Part shown: in pieces, positions 1-38,529 of the stretch
Position numbering within the stretch: position 1 is the stretch's first letter
How the letters are laid out: the number at the start of each line of letters is the position of its first letter
Source: Sinohyriopsis cumingii
Taxonomy: Eukaryota > Mollusca > Bivalvia > Unionida > Unionidae
Length of the DNA: 64,000 bases
NCBI GenBank assembly: GCA_028554795.2
Contig: CM068826.1
Span: 106,292,602 to 106,356,601, forward strand
Direction of reading: 5' to 3'
The notes under the pieces: model-generated
The model's database searches: none
The model's input: only the letters and a program-made list of their open reading frames with translations
What the model was told of the DNA's origin: nothing
Position numbers and translations under genes: made by a program

Positions 1-259
1 ATAATAATTCAAATTGTGACTTTTTGTCATGTGATTTTCTGTCCATTTACCAGAGAATCCTGACAAGAAGGGTTTTCATATTTGTACACATGGCTGTCAT
101 TACTCAAATTATATTACCCATTTAAATGAGATCCTCACAAAAACGGCTGAGAAGAATTTGATCAAATTTTACTGAAAGCATTTTGGCAGGAAAACCTTTA
201 AAATTTGTACAAATTATGCTAATCTGCCATCAAATATAGACACCATAACTAAACAAGAT

Positions 260-469
260 GGGGCCCCGATTGGCCGAGTGGTCTGAAGCACTCTCCGAGT
301 CTTGGATTCGGCTAATGTCGGTATGTGAGAAAGCTTGCCAATAGCTTCTCATGAGTTGGTGGTTCTCTCCGGGGTTTTCCTGGGTTCTTCCTCCACCATT
401 AATACTGGACGCCATGTATAGCCTATCATGTGCTGAAAAATGGCGTTAAACCCTACAACAACAACAACT
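260..469 (+). mobile_element. tRNA-derived SINE, internally deleted copy
   Basis: It starts GGGGCCCCGATTGGCCGAGTGG, a tRNA-like A-box head, and ends in the family tail TGGCGTTAAACCCTACAACAAC. Compared with the copies at 16562 and 36810, about 47 bases covering the B-box are missing, so it can no longer be transcribed by Pol III. Confidence 0.85.
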
Positions 470-2534
470 AGACAAGAAAAACATCTGCATCACTTATCCA
501 GAACTTTACTATAATTTGACCTAACCAGACCAAAAGCCTCCTAACAAATTTATTCCAGAAATGTAAAAAGGGGTTCCAAAGGTCCCTCCCAGTTCAAAGT
601 GGAGTCATTTAAAAACGCACAAACGTAGGTTATTATTCTTACCTGTTAATTGTTTGTATAAGCAGACATCTTGCAGGCACTTGCATCATGAATTGATAAA
701 TTTTTGCAACAAATAGTCCCATTTCCAGCTTCATCTGTTTTGACTCGATCGTAGACTCTGACTGCAGCATGGTTTTCTACAGTTTTCATGTCCACTGATA
801 TAACCATGTTTATTGATCAGGACAAGAATATATTTGTGGACCATGCTACAGTCTGACTCAGACTGATTTAGAGTGATACTGGAACAGTGAATATATATTG
901 CAGAAATTAATAAATCCATGCCCAAAGTGACTGTGTGTCCATTATCACCCACCCCCACCCCATCGTGAACCTTGCATAAATGGATTTTAATTCTTCATGC
1001 TTGAGTAAATCTTACTATATCCCCACTATAGTATTCTCACACCATCCTGTTTCGATTTTAGAAACAGAATGCATCAAGGATATAAAAAAATACACAAACT
1101 TAGTTATTTCATTCATTGATATATAATTTTTAACTTGATTGTCACCTGGGGATCTTAAACACTATCATCTTGTTGATATTTTGAATTAAAAGAGAGTTTC
1201 TTTAGCAACACGGTTGCCATATTTTCTTGGGTTAGTCTATGTTTTCTAACAAAACAGATGGGATTAGTTCACCATCTTTGAAAATCTCTTTGAACAATAT
1301 GTATGCAAGACTTTTTCCTCTTGATTTGTTCAGTTTGTTTTAGAAATATTAAAATTTGACATACAATGTATCCCCTGGGGGGTGCAAGACTGAGAGTAAA
1401 ATATCTCCTTGGTGTCAAAACGGGGGTGGGGGGGTGCAGTCAGACTGAGTAAAAAACAAACGTTGATATAAAAACTATGGGTCAAATTAAAAATTTGGAG
1501 GTCTCTGAAACACAAATGAGGGTAAAGGGAAACACTGACATAGCAACCAAAATAGTCTATTCTAGTAACCAGAAATGGACAATGAGCAGTCTGTTTTTGT
1601 GTTTATATCAGGAGCTTCTGTTTGCATTGAAACACCAATAGTTCAACAGCGTTAGGAAATCTTGGCAACAGTCAGGTTATAAATCATAAATCAGTGAATG
1701 AAATGACTAAATTTGTGGATATTTTTTTCTTTGATGCTTTTCATTTTTAGAATCAGGAGGGGATACAAACAAACAAGAGGGTATGCGAATACTATAATTG
1801 CAGCAGTATTTTTGCTGAAGGTTTTGTCTTACATTTTCTTCCAATTATCATTGACCATGTGTGCTCAGTTGGTGTCCTAAGTTAATTAAAATCAGTATGA
1901 GATATGTTAGCCAGTATTTTTTACTTTCTTATTCCTAATGGGCACTGGATGCACTGTATTCAATACGTTTGTGATACACTTTATTCTGTCTGTTGTCAGC
2001 TCAGATGATTATCTTGGGTCATTTTGTGCACCTATGAGTACCACAGAGGGGAGCTTTTTTCTACTATGAATGAAAAATAAGGCCCACTGGTACAAGGGCA
2101 CAGCTGGAAATGAACCCTGATGATGTGAAGACCTTTCAGATTTGTACAAATGTTGCAGTTGTTGTAAAAGACTTCTCCAAAATATGGAATAGAATTTGAT
2201 CATATTTAACAGAAATTATCAAGGTTTATAAATCTTTCCAGTTCATACAAATGAAGCTTATCCACCATCAACTATTCTGCCCCCAAAAAACAAATCTTTA
2301 CATCACTTTTCCCCCACATTTTTGAATAAAATTTGACCTGACTCACCAGAAGGCATTATGGCAGGAAGACCTTTCAGATGTATATAATGATGCTGATCCA
2401 TCATCAGATGTGTTCAGTGTTACCAAAAATTGGAAAACCTTAAAACCATATTTTTCCAAAACTGCTGAATTGAATTAAAATGGATGTAATTTCATATAGC
2501 CATCATGACAAAAAATGGAAAAATCTTGAAATTA
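470..2534. other. Gene-free DNA
   Basis: This is AT-rich DNA with no recognisable exon. All open frames are short, with no domain or splice context. A G-rich patch lies at 1373-1440. I see nothing else. Confidence 0.5.
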
Positions 2535-2808
2535 CAGTAGAACTTTGATTATCTGACACCTGATTAACCATCAGTCTCTGTTAACCATCAGGTCATTGTA
2601 CATCAAAATAATAGAAACAGGTCCATGTACAAATGTAGACATTATGATTATTTGATGACTGGGTCTATTGTATAATGTAGACATTATGATTATTTGATGA
2701 CTGGGTCTATTGTATAATACTTTCAATGTACATATTCTTTTATCCATCTATTCTCATATCCTTCATGGTCTCGGTCCCACACCCTGATGGATAATTGAAG
2801 TTCTACTG
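2535..2808. mobile_element. pogo-like MITE with TA target duplication
   Basis: The terminal inverted repeats are CAGTAGAACTTTGATTATC on the left and, read from the right end inward, CAGTAGAACTTCAATTATCC. Both are flanked by TA. This is the classical pogo/Tigger terminus and TA target preference. The element is 274 bp and non-coding. It contains a tandem duplication of about 48 bp at about 2630-2722. Confidence 0.8.
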
Positions 2809-3644
2809 TACTTCTTTTCCAGGTACAGTATGTGAAATGCAGTTTTATCATAGAAAGCATCCTGGCATATAGACCTTTCAAATTTATACAGAAAAGTTGG
2901 CATTACTAAAAGTAGAAATAAGTTTAAGAGACTTCTCAAAACTGCAGTTTGGATGCTGACTACTGGTAGTTTTGATAGAGATGTACACAGATGGTGCAGA
3001 TCCTTCATCAAGTACAGCCACCATTACTAAAAACAGAAAAATAGAGAAACGTTTATACAACTTTATCTAAAAAATAAATGCTGATGAGAATTTGACCTAC
3101 ACTGACACATTTTTCTTGGGCATTTGGCTGTCAGATGTCAGAAGTTTGTTATTTGGTTTTATTTAGACATCCAGTATGGCCATCTTGAAAAATTTTTATC
3201 ACTACTCCTCCTGAATGGAGATTCATATCAACATATGGTTTTCACTAAAAGGCTTATTAGGATGTCTGGTTGGTCTGAGATGAAATGGGATAAATCTGAT
3301 GTCTGTCACTGCCACCACAGTGACCATCTTGACAATCTTGTTATCACTGTATCTCCTATATGGATGGTCATATCATATGTCCTCACTTAAAAGGAAGAAA
3401 TGGTCTTATCTTAAATTCCTTAAATTCTTTTTAGCCAGTATGGCTTTAGTCTCTTTCGAGGGACTCTTGTCAAAATTAGTGTGATAAGATTTTTTGTGAG
3501 ATATATTTGTATGCTACACAGTGCATTAATATCATCATTATGTAGTTCTGAACTAACTAATCAGTCACACACACATTCAGGTTTGTATTTTGGACCATGA
3601 GAGCTTCATAAGCAATCATCATCATGAGATTAAACAAGAATATG

Positions 3645-3835
3645 TTAGGAATAACCCACATGCCCCAAAGAATTGATGTGTCCATACCAGTTTCTTTGTC
3701 TCTCGATTATTGTCCAATGTAAACAGTACTTAGAATTTGTTAGGAATAACCTCATGCCCCAAACAATTGATGTGTCCATACCAGTTTCTTTGTCTCTCGA
3801 TTATTGTCCAACGTAAACAGTACTTAGAATTTCTC
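3645..3835. repeat. Two-copy direct repeat, about 95 bp
   Basis: TTAGGAATAACC-CATGCCCCAAA starts each copy, at about 3645 and 3740. The copies are almost identical, including the shared block TGTCTCTCGATTATTGTCCA, so the duplication is fairly recent. Confidence 0.85.
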
Positions 3836-6289
3836 CAACTCGGAGATCACTCCAGGACCCATTCTCTTGTCAGTGGTCATTTTAGTACAAGATATTGTAA
3901 GTGTACTTGAAGTTAATAAGAACAAGATGAAGTTTTGTTTTAGTTAATTCATTGCTTACTACCCAAGAGTTCAAGTTGAGTTACCAGAACCAGCATCTGA
4001 ATGGTGGACTATGTATAGCAGTGACTAGATATGAAGTAGAATGTCAAGGTCACTGTGACTGAAAGAATAAAATGGTTTCTGCACAAAAATGTCAGTTATC
4101 TATATTGGAGAATTATTTAATATGGAGGTGACATGATTTGCAATTCATGGTACTCTTGTTAAAATAACAGAATATCTTCAAAACTTAAAAGAAAAATGCT
4201 TCAGCATTGCAAATATGTGCATTCTGTGATAGTGAAATAATCTGAGTTACTATTATGCAAGACCAGTATTATCTAAAATTGTTATGAAAATAATTATGTC
4301 TGTTTTTATCACTTCTATAGATATGTATGGCATATTTTATTAATATAAATATACAAATTTTGTATGTTTGGGTTAGAAACTCATCTAATATAGAACTCTA
4401 GTTATTATGTTTACAATCTCCCAATCCCAGTGAATTGAACTTTGTCTGGAAAAAAAGAACAAAAACTTAACAATTTACTTCTAATAAGAGGGTATTCATA
4501 TATTCTGTCTCCATCTTATAAGAAGATCTATGAAAAGCATTTTGCATTTTTTTTTTTTTACAGAGATGAAAACATTGGCTGTAACCTCATTCAGCTATTT
4601 CTCTATTGCAAATTTTTAAAATGACAAAAAGACAGATTTGTATAATTTCAGGATTCATATACACCCACCATAAGGTGGAGCATATTGTGAGGTTGTCCAT
4701 CCATTTTGTTGCCATGTCTGTTACCAATTTGGTTTCTGAACAATGACTTAGGTTGTCTACAGTTACCAAACTTTGTGGATGGCTTGCACTTGGGATGAAG
4801 AAGAACCATAACAATTCTGAGTTCAAAATTTCAAAGGTCAGGTCACTGAGAATGAAAAATGTTTATTTGTATCTGAGTTTCCAGCATGGTCGATTTATTA
4901 ATCTGTGGTCTTCTTGAGGACACGTTATGACAAATCATTCATTTTAATTCCACCATACTGCATTACAGAAGTTAGTATGGATATTTTATTGCTGTTGAAA
5001 AGTTGTAATACTGTGCCCTACTAGAAATATCCTCATTTTCTTGTCATCTTCATGAATGATGATGATGGTTCACATAATTTTCTAGCTGTGAAAAAAAGTA
5101 ATTAAATAAAGAAATAAATGTAATGACATAAATTATGTGTTTAATAGCAGTGCCATAAAGATGCATCATCAATTAAGAATTTATTGTCTGTATCCAAATA
5201 TATTACGGAAGACTGTTTTACAGGAACCCATTGCAAAAAATAAAATAGACATTTATTTTTAAAAAATGATTTCAGTGAGTTGAATCGTTTTTATTTACAT
5301 ATTTTCTGATGCTTGGATCCAATTTTATAGTGTTACAGATTACTATAATAATATTGTATATACAAAAATTAAATTGTATTTTCAAAAAGAAACAAATGAT
5401 AAGTATACATGTTTTACAACAAAAAATTACAAAATTTGCATTGAACATTCCAAAATGAAGTATTCACTATTCACTCTGAAAAATCTCTTGAAAATGCATA
5501 ATTGTTACAAAAAAAGATGATACCCAAGTGGTTATGCTGATTTTTCAAAACAGATCTAAGACTGTTCTTTTAAGATGATTAATATTTTCTTGTATTCTTC
5601 AAACTTTGTGCAGCCCATAACCTTATATTTTATGAGAATTTATGACCTTAAATAAATGTGCACATGTGTGAATCACATAAATTTTCATAAACAAAATCCC
5701 ATATTACATTTTTTATATGTTAACAGAAATAAAAAAGCACTTAAGAGATCATCAGAAGTGTTATTAATCTTTAACAATCATTTTCTTATAAACGATGTTT
5801 TGAAGAAAGCACACTCAGGTAACAGAAAATTATATTTTTAAGTAGTTTGACAATAGATGAATTATTCTTATAATAATTGAACTCGAAAAATACATTTTAG
5901 CAAAACCATTTGCAAACTCATTTTCTTCTGTATATGGTAATTGAGGCAAGTTTGTTTATCTCTTTGACTCTTGTGATTGTAACGGGTGACTCAAGATTTC
6001 CACTTTTTGATAACGTTTGTACCACACTGTTCATCAGGCCCATCAGATAAAGACTAGAGTGGTCTAACCTTTTGCAGATTGATGGCAGATGGTTTCCAAT
6101 TGCACATCCCACTGATTGTTAAGAGATTTTTTTCCTTTGTTAGGATCTACATCTCCCGAGAGATTCGATTGAGATGGGTCTTTTATATGTCATGGTCAGG
6201 TTTGAAGGTGCAAATATTATTGCCCCATTGCATCATTCTGTCCATCTGTCTCCATGGCAATGCTTGCAGTCACTTTTCCTGCAACGCTT

Positions 6290-7010
6290 CTTGGAAGATT
6301 TTAATGAAGCTTAGTAGATAAAATACATGTTTGGCGTAGGTGCATAGTAAGGTTTTGCTTTTTCCCCCGACCCATTCTTTGGAAAATTTGTTGATTTTTT
6401 TTATTAAAAAAGCAGTATATTTATACATGTAATTGAGTCCACAATTACATCTTCTACCACACAAACTTTGTAGGCTAGTAAAGTGTTTGGTTAGGTGTGT
6501 GACAAGGTTTTTGTTTTTTTTCCTGACTGACTTCTGGGGACATATGTGAAAAATTTGTCAGAAAGGGGTGTTTGGGATATTTAGTTTATCATTAGTACTT
6601 CTCCTTCACTGCATTTATGAAATTTAAATATCTTATGTTCTGTATGTGGTTGATGTAACTACACAGTAAGATCTTCCATTTTCCCTCTGGCCTATTGTTT
6701 TTGACATTTCTTTGCACATAGTCAAAAATGGGCTCCAGGCCTTTTTGAAACATTGTAGCCCAGATATAATGTTGTTGTAGATGTGAAATAAGGTTTTGCT
6801 TTTTTTTCCTCTGACTCAGTTTTGGAGACATTTCTTGAAATGCTTTTTAAAGAAGATGTATTTTGAGAAATCAGTTAATCATTATTTCTCCTCCCACATC
6901 ACATTTTTGTAAAACTTTGTAGTTTAGATATATGACGAAAATATGCAGTAAGGTCTAACATTTGTCCTCTAGCCCATTTTTAATGAAATTACTTTTAAAA
7001 AATTTCAGAA
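6290..7010. repeat. Degenerate tandem array, about 150-bp unit
   Basis: Five loosely spaced blocks share 'aaggttttgctttttt-ccc-ctgacccattttgg-aaat'. They look like an old satellite-like array with heavy divergence. Confidence 0.55.
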
Positions 7011-7042
7011 AAGGTGAATTGTGAGAGTATAGCTTGATAATT

Positions 7043-7175
7043 TAGGTTTATTTGACTGTTTGCAATATTACTGCTGGACATGTTAATTTCGTGTTTATTT
7101 GACTGTTTGCATTATTACTACTGGACATGTTAATTTAGTGTTTATTTGACTGTTTGCAATATTTCTGCTGGATGG
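7043..7175. repeat. Three-copy 47-bp tandem repeat
   Basis: GTTTATTTGACTGTTTGCA begins each copy at about 7046, 7093 and 7140. The middle of the unit is ATTACTRCTGGACATGTTAA. Confidence 0.8.
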
Positions 7176-9555
7176 ACATTCACAAATATACAGGAAACAT
7201 TCTGATGTTTTGTAGCTCTCAGGGTCTTAGAGAGGTTTTGTTTGCCATAGAGAAAAATCATGTTAAAAACATGCATGAGGAGATATGCATGTCAGTGAGT
7301 TCATTTATACTTAGTTGGACTATTGGTGTAGATTTTTCTTTTGCTTTTCACAATTCTTCATTTTCAATATTTATTTGTCATTTTCATCATTTTTATGTCA
7401 ATCTGTCCATTATTCACATGTTTATTTCAGGAGCACAACTCCCAAACCATTCAAGATATCTAAGTGAATGTTAGTACACATGTTTAAAATGTGCCTTTGA
7501 CTATCACAGTTCCTTAGTTTCTATTTTTTGTGTGTGGTCCATTTATCTACCATCAATCCATTTTCTATTCAGTTGTTTCCAGTGCAGTAAACTTCACAAC
7601 CATTTTAAGAAACATGTTGCTCATTGAAATTTATTATACATATTAGACTAGTGATGTCAGTGTTCCTTTTGCTATTTCAATATTTGTAACATTTTTTGTT
7701 TGTTTGTTCATCATCCATCACCCATTCACACTTTATTTCCGAGACATAGCTCATGATACCTATCACTTCTCTGTGCACTTTGCAAATACAAACTGCCTCT
7801 TTATAAAATCTTTTTAAAATCATTCAGTCTACTTCCAGACAATTTGGCCTGGCAGGGGAATATATAGATGGCTTTATCTTGATAGAAAATATAGTTATCA
7901 CTACATCTGTATGTCTGTCTGTATATCAGTCTATGGATATTTTCATTTTAGGATCAACTCTCAAACCAGTTATTTTAACCCGGATTGGTCAAGCAAAGTT
8001 TTGTAGAAGTGTCTTTTGTTACTCAGACTTTCCATATTCAGTATATTTTTATGTTACCATGGAAACAAAGTGTAGCATATGTAGTATGTAAAGTGTGCAC
8101 AATAGAGTACTAGCATAAGTAGTACAAAATTGAGAGTTCTGGACCATAGTGATCTTGAAGTAGAAGGCACTATATATGCTGGAAATGGGGAGGATATGCT
8201 ATCTTTTAATGACAGTTATAATGTGTCTGCCCTTTTGTTTTGCCTTGCCCATAAGAAAAATGCAACAAATTCATGGAAGTTCCACACATTTGGGTTTTTG
8301 ATCTGTAATTATTCATGTTACTCAAGAATGTCCTAGATGCTGGTAGGCTTGGCTAGTAGACAGATGCACAACTAGTTTTATTTTATATAATTGTATATGG
8401 CCTTGTGGCAATACCAACACCACAGCATATGCAATTAAATACAGTGTAAAAGGCTTTCAAAATACAACCAGCCTATGCCTCTAGACCATTCCACATTACT
8501 AAAGACATATATTAGCATTGCTTTTTTTTCCTCCAAGAATAATTCTTCAGTGGAATTCCCTTGCTGAACATATTGCTTGAATGTAGAAGCAGCTTTAAAT
8601 GATAAATATAATCGAGTAACATTAAATATAACAGAGTAATACCCATTTGGAGAAACAGTATTTAATTCAACTGATTAAAATGGAATTGTTACCAAATTAT
8701 TACTATCAAAAGAATGTAATGGGTAAGTGTTATGTTAATTGAGTAATCTATTACACCATTTGAGTGATTCCCTATATCAATTGGTTAAAGAGGCATATAG
8801 ATTTAATGAATGCTTTTGATGCATTTTATGAATATTAGAAAAGGCATCAACAGTGAATGCAAACTACAAGGTACCTACCATCTTAAAGAATCCTGATATG
8901 ATAGGATGGATTCAATTGATTTTTAACATTTAAATAAATGGTATTGGGAATTTAAGATTTTGCAAGCCAGTTTGATAAATATATTCCCCCAGGGAAATGA
9001 TGGATTCATGAAATGAACCTTGTTATTGTAACCAGTACAAATGCTACCAGTGTTTTTAATCATCAATTGATATCGAGTTTTAAAAGCTGTGTTAAATTTA
9101 AATCTTTATTTTCAGACATTTACACTAGACCAGAAACTGGTTGATTAGCAATTAAATGTCCAAGTACTGGCAGTCATTGATAGGCAGAAAATGTGTTCAT
9201 GGTTTTTGTTTATCAAACCGACAATTCAGTATTAGGCTGCTTTACCTCATTGTACAGACTGTAACTGATCTTATTTTCATGTTGCTGAAAATTAGGGTCA
9301 AGAATAAAATTATCAACTATGACATAGTATTTTCATTACGCAGACAGATTTAGAGAAAGAATTATGGGTGTCTTGAAATAGGTTGTCTGAAGAATTAGGC
9401 TACAACAGCATTGTTTTCACTGAGTATGCAAGAAATGGTGTTAGAATTCTTAAATATAAGCACTCCCAGCATTTTTAGAAAGACTTGCTGTGTAAGGAAG
9501 TGATGTGCATTTTTGCACCACTCTTTAACCAAGAAGAATATTTTATTTTTTGCAG

Positions 9556-36568
<27,013 letters not shown>

Positions 36569-36809
36569 GTACTGTCTGTGATGATAGAAAGCTGTTTTTG
36601 AAAATTGCCTGAGTTTTAGATCATTCTTGTAGACAATGGACCAGTTAGATTCATATGAATTGGAATATTTCTTTTTGCCATAAAACAGTCTGTTGGAACA
36701 GAATCTTTTTGTACTTGTTCATGTATTTATATGCTGTGCATTTATTTGCTGTGATTAAGATTAAACAGAAAAATCATGTTTTTGGTTTATTTTATTTCTA
36801 TCTGGGTGT

Positions 36810-37062
36810 TGTTGTAAAGTTGTTGTAGGGTTTAACGCCATTTTTCAGCACACGATAGGCTATACATGGCGGCCAGTATTAATGGTGGAGGAAGAACCCA
36901 GGAAATCCCTGGAAAGAACCACCAACCCTCGAGAAGCTACTGGCAAGCTTTCTCACATACCCACATTGGCCGAATCCGAGACTCGAACCCACGCAGACAG
37001 AGGTGAGATGGCAGTGATCCGTAACGGAGAGCGCTTTAGACCACTCGGCCATTCGGGGCCCC
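36810..37062 (-). mobile_element. tRNA-derived SINE, inverted full-length copy with target duplication
   Basis: It is the reverse complement of the 16562 family, with head GGGGCCCCGAATGGCCGAGT and the AACAAC tail at the left. It is flanked by a perfect 13-bp direct repeat, TCTATCTGGGTGT, at 36797-36809 and 37063-37075. That is the expected LINE-mobilised target-site duplication, so the insertion is relatively young. Confidence 0.92.
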
Positions 37063-37075
37063 TCTATCTGGGTGT

Positions 37076-37619
37076 GGGTTGGTTGGTAGGAGATTAGAAA
37101 GGAGACAGAAAGAAGGGATTGACCACCATGCATATACACTAGTGCTAAATCCATAATTTCTGCTGGCTGTAAAGGAGAAAATGCATGCACAGACAGAATT
37201 ACTGAACACTATGTCATGAATATCTTAGCAGTTTGTATCAAAGCACACTACTTCTTACAAGTTTCAGCTTCATCATAATCATGATAACAACAGTAATAAT
37301 GCATAGAGAAAAATATTTAATAGTGATTGAAGAACATGACAACGTTGATCTAGAGTTAGCTGTCTTTTACTTTGCTTTTCTCGGATAACCTCATTAACCC
37401 AATAAAATTTCTTGTACCATGACATGTCGCACACCCACGCACACTTTTCCATACCACAGTTAGTAACAATATTGGATAGCACAATGCTTGCAAAGTTGAT
37501 GTAAAGGTGTAGAATTTAATCCAGTTTTTAGAAGAAGATATATTTATGTTTGTGTTCATATAGCTGAAACTAGAGAAAGTTTTAAAATTTTAAACATGTG
37601 CTTAATAACTAATTATATA
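37076..37619. other. Gene-free DNA downstream of ECHS1
   Basis: No recognisable gene or element. Confidence 0.5.
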
Positions 37620-37815
37620 GGGTCAGGGCAGTGGGTTCGAGTCTCAGGCTTGGACAATGTGGGTACGTGAGAAGTAGCTTCCCGTGGGTCGGTGTTTCTT
37701 CCCTTGGTTTTCCCGGGTTCTTCCTTCACCAATTACATGTATATTGACCGCCATGTATATTCTATCATATGATTAAAAATGGCATTATACCCAATAACAA
37801 CTACTACTACTACAT
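37620..37815 (+). mobile_element. 5'-truncated SINE of the first family
   Basis: It begins at the B-box-like GGGTTCGAGTCTCAGG and runs through the family body to ATGGCATTATACCCAATAAC and an (ACT)n tail. The A-box head is missing. Confidence 0.8.
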
Positions 37816-37817
37816 AA

Positions 37818-37985
37818 TTGTCTTAATCCCCAAAGCCTACAGAAAGCATGAAACAGTCATTGATCGGAGCTTTCTAAACCAACACATTCAGGCACCCAAG
37901 TTCAACATGAAACACCGAGGTCGATTATCATAGCTATTCAAAAGGAGGCTGTAGTCGGTTTAGATCTATAATATGAATACCCTCC
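37818..37985 (+). pseudogene. Fragment of an older DIRS-like reverse transcriptase
   Basis: Reading + strand frames gives IPKAYRKHETVIDRSFLNQH then IQAPKFNM and, after a one-base shift, RSIIIAIQKEAVVGLDL. This matches the fingers/motif A region of DIRS-type reverse transcriptases (compare PIIHLSRLNQYI..PPKFKMETARSIR at about 40870-40940 in the main element). It stops where the left terminus of the main DIRS element begins, so the younger element inserted into or beside an older relative. Confidence 0.7.
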
Positions 37986-37987
37986 TA

Positions 37988-38175
37988 TTTCTCCTTCAAA
38001 TACATTCCCCGATCACATTAACATTAGGAATATAAGCCTGCTACCTCTCGAATCCAGCCCTACTAAAAGATGAAAATTTGTCTTTTCGGTCTATCTTATA
38101 TAGACCAAAGGGCAATAACTCTTGCCCCTTACCTCCCCTTGCCACCGCCAAATGTCGCTAGTTTTTAAGCTTCGC
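37988..38175 (+). repeat. DIRS left inverted terminal repeat
   Basis: It contains CCCCGATCACATTAACATTAGG, then CTCGAATCCAGCCCTACTAAAAG and TTGCCCCTTACCTCCCCTTG. The same blocks appear inverted at 63478-63640. The outermost bases (TTTCTCCTTCAAATAC) are matched by the internal complementary region instead, as expected for DIRS. Confidence 0.9.
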
Positions 38176-38529
38176 TTGTACTGATAACACGTGCATTATA
38201 CCGCCAAACAATCCAAGCCATCTTAGTGTTAAATTGGACCATCCGAAGTGAAATTTGGATTTATTGCGTTGGACAATCATTCTTCTACAGGTTGTATACA
38301 TTATTTTAACAATTTTTCTCAAAATTGAGTGACTTTGTCACCCTTATGGATTTTGTTTACTGAAGACCATGTTACACACGCTATCGCGGAACTCGTGTTG
38401 TTAATTAAGAGTTAACGCAACACTAATTTTGCTTACTTCGTTAGTAACGGTTGTGGTATTAGCGAATTAATAACATGCTGAATTGCTAATTTGTGCTTTG
38501 TTTTCTTTTCTTGTGTCGTTTCAGTAGAA

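Larger units (their letters stand above)
2809..9555 (+). other. Upstream region or intron of ECHS1; degenerate tandem repeats
   Basis: No convincing exon is seen, including no candidate mitochondrial presequence exon. It holds a direct repeat of about 95 bp (3645-3835), about five decayed copies of a roughly 150-bp unit rich in AAGGTTTTGCTTTTT (6290-7010), and a 47-bp triple repeat (7043-7175). Confidence 0.5.

Noticed and set aside
36879-37190. Open frames on both strands near 36.9-37.2 kb
   Set aside because: They are translations of a SINE copy flanked by a 13-bp target duplication.
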